From the NCBI GenBank assembly GCA_018398575.1, contig JAGTXZ010000021.1, forward strand, positions 2,542,001-2,606,000: 64,000 bases of DNA, given 5' to 3'. The position numbers and the translations under genes are program-made. Shown here in pieces: positions 52,296 to 63,666 of this stretch (position 1 is the first letter of the stretch; the number at the start of each line of letters is the position of its first letter). This stretch comes from Ampelomyces quisqualis (lineage: Eukaryota; Ascomycota; Dothideomycetes; Pleosporales; Phaeosphaeriaceae). Below the pieces are notes generated by a model, which worked only from the letters and a program-made list of their open reading frames with translations, did not search any database and was not told the origin of the DNA.

Positions 52296-53489
52296 ATGAG
52301 TGCCGAAGAAGAACAATTCGATGAGAGTACCATGAGCGCGCCAGGCGCACCGACGCCAGTCTCGGCACTTGAGGTACGCGTGCAGTGGCAGAGAGGTGGC
52401 ATGAGTTACGACTGACCGAGCACAGGGCGTCAACGGATTGACAGCACGCGACATCAAGCTTGTTGTGGAGGGCGGCTTCAACACCGTAGAGTCAATTGCT
52501 TACACGTATGCTGTTCGTAACCCTATGATCATTTCGCCACTAACGACGAGACAGTCCGCGAAGAGCTCTGGAACAGATCAAGGGCATATCAGAACAAAAA
52601 GCATCCAAGCTTCTCGCTGAAGGTATGTCAGTTGGACTTGACCCTTTTGCTACTACTGACAACATCAGCGTCCAAACTTGTACCCATGGGCTTCACTACG
52701 GCGACAGAGATGCACCAACGGCGAAGTGAGCTCATCTCGATAACGACCGGATCGAAACAACTAGACACACTACTAGCAGGAGGTATCGAGACTGGTTCCA
52801 TCACGGAGATCTTTGGCGAATTTAGGACAGGCAAGAGTCAGATCTGCCATACTCTCGCCGTAACATGCCAGCTGCCGTTCGATATGGGTGGTGGCGAAGG
52901 AAAGTGTCTGTACATCGACACTGAGGGCACCTTTCGACCAGTGCGCTGCCTGGCAGTCGCGAACCGTTTCGGTCTCTCCGGTGAAGAAGTCTTGGACAAC
53001 GTCGCCTACGCACGTGCGTATAATTCAGACCATCAGCTGGAGCTCCTCAACCAAGCGGCGCAGATGATGACCGAAACACGATTCTCCCTCCTGGTCGTCG
53101 ATTCCGCAACGTCGCTATACCGCACCGACTTTGCAGGTCGCGGTGAGTTGTCAAGCCGACAGACCCATCTTGCCAAGTTCATGCGAACGTTACAGCGACT
53201 TGCTGATGAGTTCGGCATCGCTGTCGTCATTACCAATCAAGTCGTAGCACAAGTTGACGGTGGGCCAAGCGCAATGTTCAACCCGGATCCGAAGAAGCCC
53301 ATCGGAGGTAACATCATTGCACACGCTAGTACAACTCGACTGAGCTTGAGGAAGGGTAGAGGAGAAACGCGAGTGTGCAAGATCTACGACAGTCCTTGCT
53401 TGCCCGAGAGCGATTGTCTATTTGCAATCAATGAGGATGGCATCGGGGACCCCAAAGAGAAGGATTTAGAGGAGAGGAACAACAGGTGA
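52296..53489 (+). CDS. RAD51: RAD51 recombinase
   Basis: Four exons, 52296-52373, 52426-52505, 52555-52622 and 52669-53489, with introns of 52, 49 and 46 nt; 348 residues, MSAEEEQFDESTMS. The N-terminal helix-hairpin-helix domain is split across introns 1-3 (GVNGLTARDIKLVVEGGFN; YTPRRALEQIKGISEQKASK). Then comes the ATPase core: Walker A GEFRTGKSQ at 125-133, QLPFDMGGGEGKCLYIDTEG, Walker B LLVVDSATSLYR, RQTHLAKFMRTLQRLADEFG and VVITNQVVAQVDGG. The last is diagnostic of Rad51, and the chain closes with INEDGIGDPKE. It forms nucleoprotein filaments on single-stranded DNA for homologous recombination. All key residues are present and length is typical. Confidence 0.97.
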
Positions 53490-53854
53490 TTTTTGCTTGC
53501 TGTGATTTACCGGAGGACTTGTTGGGGTACTGTATCTGGGCATCGCATGGCGTCGTGGGCGTCGTAAGGCTATGATGATTTAGACATCGTTTATGGTCAT
53601 ATGTTGTAGCATTGCGTGACGATATGCGCAATACGCTTTGACATGTTCATAAATTCCTTTGTGGTGAAGTACGTTCCTGTCTCCATACAAACACAGAGAG
53701 TGATGAAGGGTACCTAGGGATGGTCTGTGCCCGCGACTGCGCGACCGATGTTTTTGTGAGAGCTCCATCTCTACTAACACCGCAGCAACCCACCACCACG
53801 CGCTCGCCGTACCACCGACTTGTTCGCACCCAAAAAGCTGCACATGCGAGCAGG
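53490..53854. other. Intergenic region between RAD51 and NUP120
   Basis: About 365 bases holding the RAD51 3' end and the NUP120 promoter. An in-frame ATG at 53720 could extend NUP120 by 45 residues, but the ATG at 53855 matches the family start better. Nothing else recognised. Confidence 0.4.
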
Positions 53855-56800
53855 ATGGTCAACAATGGAGATGCGTGCCTCTACAAGGAGGCGCGACTGA
53901 ACATTGAGCCCGCATACCCTGGATCAACGATCATATTTACGCTGCCCGCAAGCCCTCTCACCACATTCGGCGCCCGTACCCAAGCAAAGCGCACCATCGT
54001 GCAGGAAACATTCTTTGATCAGGATGAGTCCGCATTCACTAGACGCCATCTGGCGACAGAAGGATCGCTATATTTTCGACAACACCATGCGTACCCTCGA
54101 AGCTTTCTTTGGCGCGTCTTGGACAAGAGGAATGTGCTAGAAGTCCAATCTGTCGACTTGGATCACAGTGCCAGTGATCGATTCGAGGCTAATCTCACCT
54201 TGGTGTTTCGCTTTCCCTCTCCCATACGCCCATTCTGCATAGCTTTTGCCGAACCCACCGAGCGCGATGCCCTGACCATCTTTGCCATCACCACCACGAA
54301 CGACCTCTACGTGCTCACGATTCCCCGCGACTTTTTCGCCAACCCCGCAGTCTCAGAGCAGGACATAGAAGGCTGGTGTAAGAGGTCGGAGCCTTCGCTG
54401 CTCAGCGGTGGGCGCATTCCATACAGATTGGTCGCAGTGAACGTAGACGAGCTCCTTGTGTCTTTGGACGACGGCGCAATCTGTCGCCTGCATTGTGACA
54501 AGGACATGAAGACGTGGGATGGATCGCGGTATCAACACAGCAACTGGTCAGTTCGAGGGCTTTTGTCATGGAAGGCACAATCTACAGTACGATTCGATAT
54601 CGCAGATCTGGCCATGACAGCTGCTGCCGCCGTCGCACTCTCTCCTGATAACCAGCATATACTCTCAATCTGCTTGGATCATACTTTAAGAGCATGGAAT
54701 GTAGCAACAGGAAAGCTGGGCGCCCACATCGACCTCTTGGGTCAAGCCGATGGCGCATTGGAGAAGACAGGTAGCTCATACTACATCGGGCCCTCTCAGT
54801 CGACACTCATGGCTGTAATCCCTGGTCCACCTACTGGCCCTGTAGGCGGGCTGGGTGGTGCATTGTACCATCTCCTCACCTACTCACCACAGCAACACCA
54901 GTTCAAATTCTGGGGTGTTAGAGACGCAGATGATTCAGAACACGGCCTCTACGATATATGCCAGGATGTCAAACTCGTGCCTCCGATCGACGAGCTCATG
55001 AACACAACAGTGTGGACAATGGAGGAATTCCACGTGAGCCCAGGACCTACCGGATGGAGAGGAACTCAGCTATGGATACGCGCAAGGTCTGGGCCGAGCA
55101 GCAGAGTCTATGCATTGAAGTTTGATCCCAGTGATGATCACGACACGTTGACGTCGGCATGGAAGAACGACTGGGTCTCTGTAGATGCCGGACCTTTGAG
55201 CGTGGAGGGTCTGAAGAACAACCCCGCGAATCCTAGTGGAAAAGATCTCCATACTACACAAGGCGACTTTGATGCCTTCCAGCAATGGCTCGACTTTCTC
55301 TTCTACCCGGGACGATTCACGGTGTCCACCTTGGAGACCGCTCTGGTTATAATCAAGAGGAATCTAGATCGGGCGCAAACTAAGGCGGCAAGTAGGGGTA
55401 CCTTGAAGGAGCGCATATGTGCCACCGTCACAGCTCTAGCTAGCAGTGTTCAAGGTGCCACGGCGGACAAACAGAATTTCGAAGGTATCGTGGCCGCTCA
55501 ATGGCAAAATTTCTACGGCATTGTGAAGGATTTGCACAGGCGTAGGGGCGAATCTCTCTCGCTCGCGTATGATAAGACGACGAAGACCCCCTGGCTTGCA
55601 TTGAGCGATCATGTCTCAGGGATCCGGAATTGTAGTGACGCCGAGATAGCTCTGCTCAACGCCGATACTCTTTCTTCATCATACCAAAGAAGTCCACCTC
55701 TTCGAAAAGTCTTCAGCAGCCCCGAAACTCGCGATGTACCCCGACTACTCAATGCGGCGTCTTCCCTCCGAAAAAGACTTCCATCGCACGTACAGCAAGA
55801 GGTACAACGTCAGGTTGAGATGGACCTTCTCCAAAGTCGCAGTTTGACAGTTGTTGACCGTATGGAATTTGTCGAAAGCCAGAGCGAGCTCATCCAGCAC
55901 GTCTCAGATGAGGACCTCTCGCTGCTAGTCGAAGAGCTTGGCACGGAAGTGAGGGAATTGAGCACCGATACTTTCCTACGAGCTGTCCAGACGTTGGGTT
56001 ATGAGGATCAAGGACGAATCAACTCACGGAAGCAAACTACGCGCTTTGGACTCAAGGCCCTTCTTCAAGTTTCACAGGAGACACTTGAGACAGATCATAG
56101 CATCTTGCTGGATCTACTGGTACTGATACTTGTTGTGTTTGTCGAACTGGAAGGGGAGACACCCGAAGACTTTGACGCATCTGAGGTGTTTACGGAGATT
56201 CTAGTTCAATACAAAGACTGCATCACTGTTTCGTGGCTAGCCGGCACAGTCTGGTCCCACTTGACGGCAACGGGGCCTGCATCGGAAACGCTGAATCGAA
56301 TGCTCAGCGAGACGCTGAAGACTGGCAAGAAGCTGCCGCTCACACAGACTATATTGGAGGGTATTTATGGACAACAGGCGTTTGAGGTGCCTTTGCCCAA
56401 CGACCTCAACACGAACTTGCTCACACATTGGAGCCGAGGATGGATATCTTTGGTGTTCAAGGAAGGGAACTATGAGTCTGTCGTCGAGGATGCGATGGGT
56501 AAGCTGCTGTTCCAAAGAGAGTACGATTTGGCCATGGACTTCTCAAAATTTCTGCCTGATGGCAATTGGTCTACCTACCTCAAGGGTCGGCTGCATATTG
56601 CGTTGGGAGAGAACGATCCGGCAGCAATCTGCTTCCGCAAGGTTGCGTACAGCCTTGGTAAGTGTGACGAAGCAACGCCCGCCAGAACTACGCTGACACG
56701 TATAGCTCTTGGACACTTCAGTGTCGAAGACTCTGATACTGCAGGACTAGTTTCAGAAGCAGAACATGCCTCATTCTCAGAAGGCCTTGCGAACTACTAC

Positions 56801-57596
56801 AGTCATATCATCGGCTTGTTCGAGAAAGTCAGAGCGTACTCGTATGTTACCGACTTTGCGCGGTTGGGTCTCAGGTCTGTCATGGGCCAAGAAAACCAGG
56901 AACTAAAGACGGAGCTCTTACAGCGGCTGTTCACTGCCTCGATTCAAACCTCAAGATTTGAAGACGCTTATTCGGCGATGGCGAGGCACAGCGACTCAGC
57001 CTTGTAAGTGGGAACCTTTCGCAATCACGATTTATTTATTGACCATAGACAGAAAACACTCTTCCTTACAAAATCTCATCACATCTATGGTTTCCCAGCA
57101 ACATGCTGCCCAACTCGTTCAATTCCCGTTTATCGGCCTTGCAGATGAAGTCGACGATATCCTGTCATCGCTCTGCCAGAAGACGCTGAATCTCAGCTCT
57201 GGGCCTCGATACCACCAGATTCTCTACTCGTTCCGCATACGGCGCAACAACTTCCGCGGTGCCGCATCTATCATACACGAACGCCTCGAACGCCTGAAGA
57301 GCACATCGTCCAAACATCACGACCCCGGTGATGAGTCCCTGACACAGTGCTACTTGATGATAATCAACGCGCTCTCGTCGGTGAGCAAAGAGGACGCATA
57401 CATTCTGGCAGATCAAAAGATGGACGGCAGTGGACCGCGGCAATGGGGCATCGGCCAGGGCAAGAAGCTGCTTAAACGGCAGATTGTCACGCTCGATAGT
57501 CTGAGGAAAGAGTATCAGGCGGAGCTGGATCGTATGGCGGCGATTGAAGGCGGTCAGTTTCCGTTTGTGGAGGCGGAAGAGATGGATGTATTGTAA
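53855..57596 (+). CDS. NUP120: Nucleoporin NUP120 (Nup160 homologue, Y complex)
   Basis: Modelled as three exons, 53855-56657, 56706-57003 and 57053-57596, giving 1,214 residues. Intron 2 (49 nt) is required to shift frame. Intron 1 (48 nt, GTAAGT...CGTATAG, with CTGAC as branch point) is in-frame and stop-free, so it is a prediction: splicing joins AYSL to ALGHFSVEDSD and removes 16 odd residues. The N-terminus reads MVNNGDACLYKEARLNIEP. The first ~480 residues form the Nup120 beta-propeller (DIADLAMTAAAAVALSPDNQ; ILSICLDHTLRAWNVATGKL is its most WD-like blade), and the remainder is alpha-helical stack. The pattern fits Nup120/Nup160, a stalk subunit of the Y-shaped scaffold of the nuclear pore. 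An upstream in-frame ATG at 53720 is an alternative start. Confidence 0.9.
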
Positions 57597-58033
57597 ATGT
57601 ATAACTCGAGTGTTTCAGCGTGGCGTTGAATTGGGATGGCACTCGACATGGAAAAAGATGGGTTGCCATCTGGTCAGTGTGGTGGAGGATGGTCTAGCAT
57701 AGTATCAGGGCTCATTTGAATTTTGGCCTGGGAGCCGTCAATGGAACGTTGGTGCGCCTCGCCCTCCAACGTGCCCCTATCCAGTGGCGGTGAAATATGT
57801 ATGCGAAGAATGTCGTCGCAAGTTCGGAAAGATGAGGCCAATCAGATGAGTGCTAGTGGGGCAATCGCCCTGACCCGCGCGCCCGCATTGTCACGTGGTC
57901 GTGAAAGAGCAAGTGACGACCCAGAACGCGTCTGATCTCTCTGTTCACTCTCTCGCACCCAGTAGTGCTCCTCGTCGATCCTTCTCACGTGACATGCTGC
58001 GACGCAAAAAAAACGTAGCACACGACTATCTCC
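57597..58033. promoter_or_regulatory. Promoter region of the UBE2S-like gene
   Basis: Between NUP120 and the E2 start at 58034. Carries two TCACGTG sites (57891-57897 and 57985-57992). A longer ORF reading through from 57895 starts at a GTG and is not accepted as coding upstream of 58034. Confidence 0.4.
57891..57992. promoter_or_regulatory. Pair of TCACGTG E-box/CDE1-like sites
   Basis: TCACGTGG at 57891-57898 and the full palindrome TCACGTGA at 57985-57992, 94 bases apart and about 140 and 45 bases before the E2 start codon. Such sites bind bHLH factors of the Cbf1 type in ascomycetes. Position near the start supports function; the factor is inferred. Confidence 0.45.
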
Positions 58034-59364
58034 ATGGTAAGCAAGCGCGCCACGGCACGTGTCGACGCGTTCACAGGCTTACACGACGACAGAACTCCAA
58101 ATCGCTGCGCCGGCTCGCGGGTGATCACGGCTCTCTGCATGCCGCGGGCCTCCCGCCGAACTACCTCTTCCCTCCAGACCACGATGCCTCGGACCTCACC
58201 TCGCTCGATGTTCTCCTCGCGGGCCCAGTGGGCACGCCATACGCGGGCGGCGTCTGGCGGCTGCATCTCGACATGCCCCCCACGTATCCTGCCGCACCCC
58301 CGACAGCACAGTTCCGCACACGGCTATGGCATCCCAACATCGACGAGGCCACGGGCGCTGTTTGTGTAGAGACACTCAAGCGCGATTGGAGCAGCGCGCT
58401 GAAGCTGCGGGATGTCCTTGTCACCATCAGTTGCTTGCTCATACACCCGAACCCGGCCAGCGCGCTGAACGAGGCCGCGGGCAAGCTGGCCAGCGAGGAT
58501 TGGCATGGCTTTTGTCGCCGGGCGACGCTGATGACGGAGATCCATGCTGCCGTACCGACCAACATTGCCGGACAAGTCAAAGAGGCGCAAATGCGCGGCG
58601 AAGACACCCCGCTCGAAGCTGGCCCCGTGCAACCAGAGAAGAAGCCACCAGCGCCGGACAAGGGCAAGGAGCGGGTCAGGGCCACGCCGGCCGCCCCCAA
58701 GGTGCAACGAGTAGCTACAGAAGACGAAGAGAACACACGGCGCAGAGGCGAGACGCCAGAGCCAGACAGTGACCCAGAGAGCGACTGGATCCCTGGTCCT
58801 CAAAATATCTCCAAGCCTGCACTCCAGCGAGGAAATATGTTGGGCATCACAGGTCTTGACAACGGAATGCATCTCACCACACCGTCCAAGAGCACCTACC
58901 CAGCTAAACCCATACCACCCGAGTTGGAAGACAAAGAAAACCACGACGACCCTGACCCCTTCATCACAGTGACATCTAAACGCACCATCCACACCTCTCA
59001 ATCCTTCGACCTTCGCTTACCTACCGCGCCGTCGTCAACACAACCTCAAAAACCCGCATCAGCCGACACACCCGACCTCCTCAAGTTCTCGCATCAAAAC
59101 CCCTTCTCCGCTATTCGACCCAACAACCAGACTCATCCTCTACTCAAGGAGTTCTCGTTCACGTGGGAAGAATCAGAGATCCTGCACGACACAGGCCTCC
59201 TACAAGATGGTGTTAGTAAGCTTGACGTTAGGAAGCGCGTGGCATCCGAGGACTTTGAGAGAAAGAGGGAATGGGAGATGAAGAGATTCAAGAAAGCTGG
59301 GTGTGATCTGGGGAGATACAATAGAGGGGACTTTGGACCAAGGATTGGCATGGGCCGGCTTTGA
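58034..59364 (+). CDS. UBE2S: UBE2S-like ubiquitin-conjugating enzyme E2 with long tail
   Basis: Preferred model: exon 1 is only the ATG (58034-58036), then a 56-nt intron (58037-58092, GTAAGC...GACGACAG), then 58093-59364, giving MNSKSLRRLAGDHGSLH and 424 residues. Reading through unspliced would instead need an ATG at 57994. The E2 core spans ~1-155: GPVGTPYAGGVWRLHLDMPP, LWHPNIDEATGAVCVETLKRD and WSSALKLRDVLVTISCLLIHPNPASALNEAAGKL; the catalytic Cys sits in AVCVETLKRDW. The LKRDW, LLIHPNP, SALNEAAG and TLMTEIHA phrases match UBE2S, the Lys11-chain-elongating E2 of the APC/C, closely. A ~265-residue disordered, charged tail follows and ends IGMGRL; animal UBE2S has a much shorter tail ending LRRL that docks on the APC/C. 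Budding yeast lacks UBE2S. Confidence 0.85.
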
Positions 59365-60128
59365 GCAGGAGCAAGCGGTTTGAATAGGCTTCCACCCGTC
59401 GACCGACGACATGGTTGAAGAAATATGAGACCTCCAGCACTGTTTGATCTGCGTCGCACACACCGCCTCCGCTGCGTACGACCGGACTGGCATGTATCTG
59501 GAAACACATCGACTGTTTCGCATTCGATTTTGTCTGAACGGGTTTGATTTGTTGCCGCGCAACCACCATGGTCATTTTCGCCGGTATGCAACTGTCTGCG
59601 ATTACCGTCACTCGCATAGCGTAGGAGTTGGATATCTTGCTTAGCATTGAATTCATCGATACCCGATTGTCTTTACAGTGCAAAGTCCACGTACAGCGGA
59701 ACCTAAAAGGTACGTTTGACGATCTCAACGACGCTAAATAAATGCACGGCGCATCGAACGCAACTGAATTCACCCAACAGTCAATCGCGGGCCGCTCGCT
59801 CAGCCTGGTCACTTCCCACTCTAAGTATGCGCGAAGGTAAGTACCCACCCGTGAAAACGACAGTGGTGGCTCTCCAAAGCATCTGACACCACATCTGCTA
59901 TGAGATACTCGTCGGACTCAGATGTAGCACTGGAGGCTACAGCCCCTCGAATTTTTCGCTTTGTTAAGCACTTCTTACCCATCGATAGTGGTAAGGTAAT
60001 CATCGAACAGGCCATGGCGGCCAAGATGCGCAGCGAGGACCATCCTTGCTCGTCATGCGAATGGAGAGATTAGTTGGACCGACTAGCAACTCGTAGGCTT
60101 GATGCCGCCTCACATGTAGCCAGCCTAT
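59365..60128. other. Intergenic region
   Basis: 3' UTR of the E2 gene and degraded sequence leading to the pseudogene. Stop codons in all frames and no supported gene. Confidence 0.4.
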
Positions 60129-60902
60129 ATGAGATCCGACGTTGTGAGATTCATGCTGCACCACCTGTACGGAATGTGTTTCTACCGTGAAGAACATGTC
60201 ATCCGCATCAACAAGACCAGTGGTTTCCCCGCTGCCGATTCTTTTGCAAAGGGGTTCACGCCCAATTTATACATCTTGCGACTAGTCATCGAATGGGATG
60301 TGCTCCGCCATTGCTCCTATACTCCTGCCGTCACCACAGCGTGCCTCAAATCGCTTGCGGAAGCCGAATACCCCCAGCGACCATACCTCACCATCAATCT
60401 CCAGTGGTTCAATGCGGTTGACCTGAAGAACTGCTCAACGTCTGTCGAGGCGGAGATTTTGAAAGTGACACGTGCTACGCTGGTGGCGGAATGAATAGAT
60501 ATGACTCTAGTACATGACGGCACTGGAGTGCCAGATGTAGACGCAGTGCCGCAGCAGTGGGACACGATGAAGGCGAGACGTGCTGCAGAAAATGTGGCAT
60601 AAAAGGAAGAAAGGAAAAAAGGGCGTGAAAAAGAAGAAGAGGCCGCCAGGGCTCGCAAGATAGCCAGAGAGGCACTCAAGTGGCCGTCGCTTGCAGAAGT
60701 GTCCCAGGCTAAAAAGGAGTGGAGGGAGGTAGAGATCAGATCCTACATGGAGGAGAGGAAGTCCTTGGACGAGGACTTCATGGTCCACTTCAGGAAGAAG
60801 CCGTTGTTGGATGAGAAGCTCGAGGTCCTCCGCCGCACGTACCCTGGGTCATTTAACCACTTTGGCCTGGACCTACCTGAGAGAGGTTTTGTTTGCATGT
60901 GA
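60129..60902 (+). pseudogene. Broken BTB-like gene with two in-frame stops
   Basis: A single reading frame runs from ATG 60129 to the stop at 60900-60902 (258 codons) and is interrupted only by TGA at 60492 and TAA at 60600. Both are one C-to-T change from sense codons (CGA, CAA), the signature expected of RIP or methyl-C deamination. In-frame TAG codons upstream (60084, 60117) may be of the same kind. The first part, MRSDVVRFMLHHLYGMCFY then LYILRLVIEWDVLRHCSY, faintly resembles the second half of a fungal BTB/POZ domain. The last part is highly charged (KEERKKGREKEEEAARARK) and ends RTYPGSFNHFGLDLPERGF. Neither half has a firm family match. Decayed sequence continues to ~61130. The gene is probably inactive. 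Confidence 0.5.
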
Positions 60903-61343
60903 GGCGGAGCAAATTGGCAGTAACGAAATTGAGATAGGGCAGTATGAGCCAGTATTCCCACAGCAACCCGTGACACGCCTGCGACATAACCTCTGCCACA
61001 AACACTCACCGGGCTCTCTATGCCTCGGCTTACCCAACGGGCATCACTACCTCATCTACGAACACCCGAGGGACGACAAGTTTCGCCGCATACAGGGTTT
61101 TATCACAATACACGCGAAAGGCGACATATGATAGAGCAGCGAGCACGTCACAGCGGAGGTACCCCCCCATGCTCGCCCAGACTACTTGAGCCACGCGGTC
61201 ACAAACTAAGTGCTACAGCATTTGTACGAATAGTGCTTCTCCAAGCGCGAGCATATTCTCCAAGTCCACCAGATCAATCCATTCCAGAGAGGACTCGCGC
61301 CAAAGATGTTCGTCAGCAAATTGACTATCACCCAGGATCCACC
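60903..61343. other. Decayed sequence downstream of the pseudogene
   Basis: Includes an open stretch ending ~61131 (LCLGLPNGHHYLIYEHPRDD, in a different frame) that could be further remains of the pseudogene or a neighbour. No intact gene. Confidence 0.35.
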
Positions 61344-62099
61344 TCAAGAAGATGTGCCAGGCTTGAAAATTTGGGAACAATCCGACTTCTCCACCACCTT
61401 CTTGACCATGTCTAACACCCCCTCCGCTCTCACATCCAACTCCACCCCGCCATATATCTGCTCACACGCCTCCCCCTCCAACACACTACACCACGCGCCC
61501 CTAAACCCCACCTTCTTCGCGGCACTCACATCCCACATATGCGCCGCCGCAAACCACTTCTCGTCTCCCTCCGGAAACAGATCCCACACCGCCTGATACG
61601 CATTCAGCGCTGGTTTTGCCAACCCCAATGTGTCGCAGGATATGATATTCGCTACGGGCATGTCTATTCCGGCGCGCTCAAAATATCCAGTCACGCGCTG
61701 TGGAGATGAAGATGTGAAGCACCATACTCTCCACCCATGATTTCTCAACCAACCAAACGCGAATTTCACATCGTCGCGTACATCTAGCTCGCTATACGCT
61801 TGCACGCACGCGTCCACTTGTTCGTCGCTTATTACGTCTCGGGGGTTCGGCACACCGCATAGGTATAGTGTGCGGTGGAATAAGCTACGCAGGACGGTGG
61901 TATAGGGCGTGTATTGCGAGGAGATGGAGAGGAAGGTGAACTCGAGTTCGGCGGCGGTTTGCCAGGTGTATGCGAAGTGTTGGGGAGAGATGTTGTGTGG
62001 AACCAGAGCGGGTGAGAGAATGCTGGACAGTGAGGTGTAGAAGGAAGAGAATGACACTAGGGTCCCGACGACGTCGAAGATGATATTTTTATTTGACAT
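61344..62099 (-). CDS. HAD-superfamily hydrolase, haloacid-dehalogenase type II-like
   Basis: Single exon, 251 residues, ATG at 62099 (MSNKNIIFDVVGTLVSFSSF); the 59 codons upstream in frame are not needed and lack family sequence. HAD motif I with nucleophile Asp is FDVVGTL. Motif II is VWCFTSSSPQRVTGYF (the Ser/Thr of the SSS run). The motif III Lys is in SCDTLGLAKPALNAYQAVWD, and the motif IV acidic region is MWDVSAAKKVGFRGAWC. The cap domain and overall length fit 2-haloacid dehalogenase-like (class II) fungal proteins. The true substrate could be a haloacid or a small phosphate ester. The gene's promoter runs straight toward the AT-rich island about 240 bases away. Confidence 0.88.
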   Translation of the reverse strand: MSNKNIIFDVVGTLVSFSSFYTSLSSILSPALVPHNISPQHFAYTWQTAAELEFTFLSISSQYTPYTTVLRSLFHRTLYLCGVPNPRDVISDEQVDACVQAYSELDVRDDVKFAFGWLRNHGWRVWCFTSSSPQRVTGYFERAGIDMPVANIISCDTLGLAKPALNAYQAVWDLFPEGDEKWFAAAHMWDVSAAKKVGFRGAWCSVLEGEACEQIYGGVELDVRAEGVLDMVKKVVEKSDCSQIFKPGTSS

Positions 62100-62339
62100 T
62101 GTGGGTTGATAGGCTGGCAGGCAATCTTGGTTGTTCAAAGGCGAGACGATATAAAGGTTGGAGTAGAGAAAGGTCGATTGGCAAGGAACCTTGATTGGCA
62201 ATGTATCCGGCGATAATATGTAGGGCGTGTTAGTAATAGTTGTATGTAGTAGGGATCCGAGGTTGTTTACGTACACTAAGCGAGATGTTTGCCCCGCATA
62301 GTAGACATTTAGGTGATTCTAGCACGAAACGACTGAAGG

Positions 62340-63660
62340 CACTATACTAAAAGATTTACATATAATTTTTTTTGTAATATTTGAAGAAAAAGTAAAGAGA
62401 AACTAACAAACGTTAATATACTTTTACTAAACTTAGTATAGGTATAGAGACTTAATTATAACCTAAAGACTGCTAAGAGTAGTAGTAAAGTTAGTACTTC
62501 TATTTTAAATTTAGCGTATAATATAGTTCAAAAGATATTATTAAATAAAAAAATAAGAAAAGAAGACTAGCTTAAGCTAAGTATCTAAGTAGATAATACT
62601 ATGTAATTAGAATATATCCTTATATTTATGTAGCTTATAAAGTTTACAAAACTACTTGTTATATAAATACTACTTTAAGTTCTTATTTTAGATCTATTAA
62701 ATAGCTAGTATTATAAGATAGTAGATTCAACTAGTCTTTTATATATTATAATAAATTAAAACGTAATATATATATATTTAAAAGTATATTAAGGTATATA
62801 AGTTATTATCTATAAGATGTTTAAAGGGTAGTAAAGTAATAAGGTTAGAATAGTAGTATAAGTAGAAGTAAGTTAATTTCTATCCTATAGCTTTAGTATA
62901 GAACTTCTCTTTTGTATATATATTTAGATATATATTCTAGAGACTAGAATATACTAAGGTAGTACTAGTAAAGTACTATTAAGATACTAAAGCTTTTATA
63001 TATATCTTATATATATAAGAGCTAGAGTCTAAGTAAATCTAAGAGGTAATTAGCAGCTATATTAAAGAGCTTTTAATATCTTTTTTTAAATTACTAAGTA
63101 AACTAGTCTAGTATCTAAACTAATTATATAATATTAAAGGTAAGCTAAATTATTATATATATTTCTTATAATCTTTTTATTTAGGTTTTTTATTATTACT
63201 ATACATCTACTAGTACTTCTCTTATACTTTTTTTTAGAGTAATATATACTTATATACTAATAAATTTATATTTTCTTACTATACTTTATTACAGCTAGTA
63301 TATGTACTAGAATTTATTTCTATAATTGTTTAATTTAAGGTTAATTTTAACTTTACTTATCTATAAAGACATAAGATTACTTAATCTAATTATACTTTCT
63401 TAGGCTTATATTTTTATAAGAAGTATCTATATAATCTTAAGATTCTTGAATAGTATATTAAAGCTAGAATTATTTAAAGCTTTAGTAAGAATATTTACTT
63501 ATTGCTCTTTAGTAGGAATTTAGCTTAGATCTATTATTCTATCTAATATTTCTTTTCTAACAAAATAAAATAGTATACCTATGTTTTAACTATCGCTAAA
63601 ATGATAGAATTGTTTTAGTTACTTTTTTTTTGAAAAGCTTATCTATATTTAATTGTTTAT
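62340..63660. repeat. AT-rich island, probably a RIP-mutated transposon remnant
   Basis: About 1.3 kb of extremely A+T-rich sequence dominated by TA, TTA and TATATA words, with stops in every frame and no ORF of useful length. Boundaries with normal DNA are sharp at both ends. This composition in a filamentous ascomycete is the classic outcome of repeat-induced point mutation of a transposable element; the original element can no longer be recognised by eye. Confidence 0.8.
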
Positions 63661-63666
63661 ATATCC

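Noticed and set aside
57895..58033. N-terminal extension of the E2 by unspliced read-through
   Set aside because: It would start at GTG, or at ATG 57994 with a Lys/Arg/His-rich leader. The GTAAGC donor right after ATG 58034 plus the CAG acceptor yields the expected E2 N-terminus.
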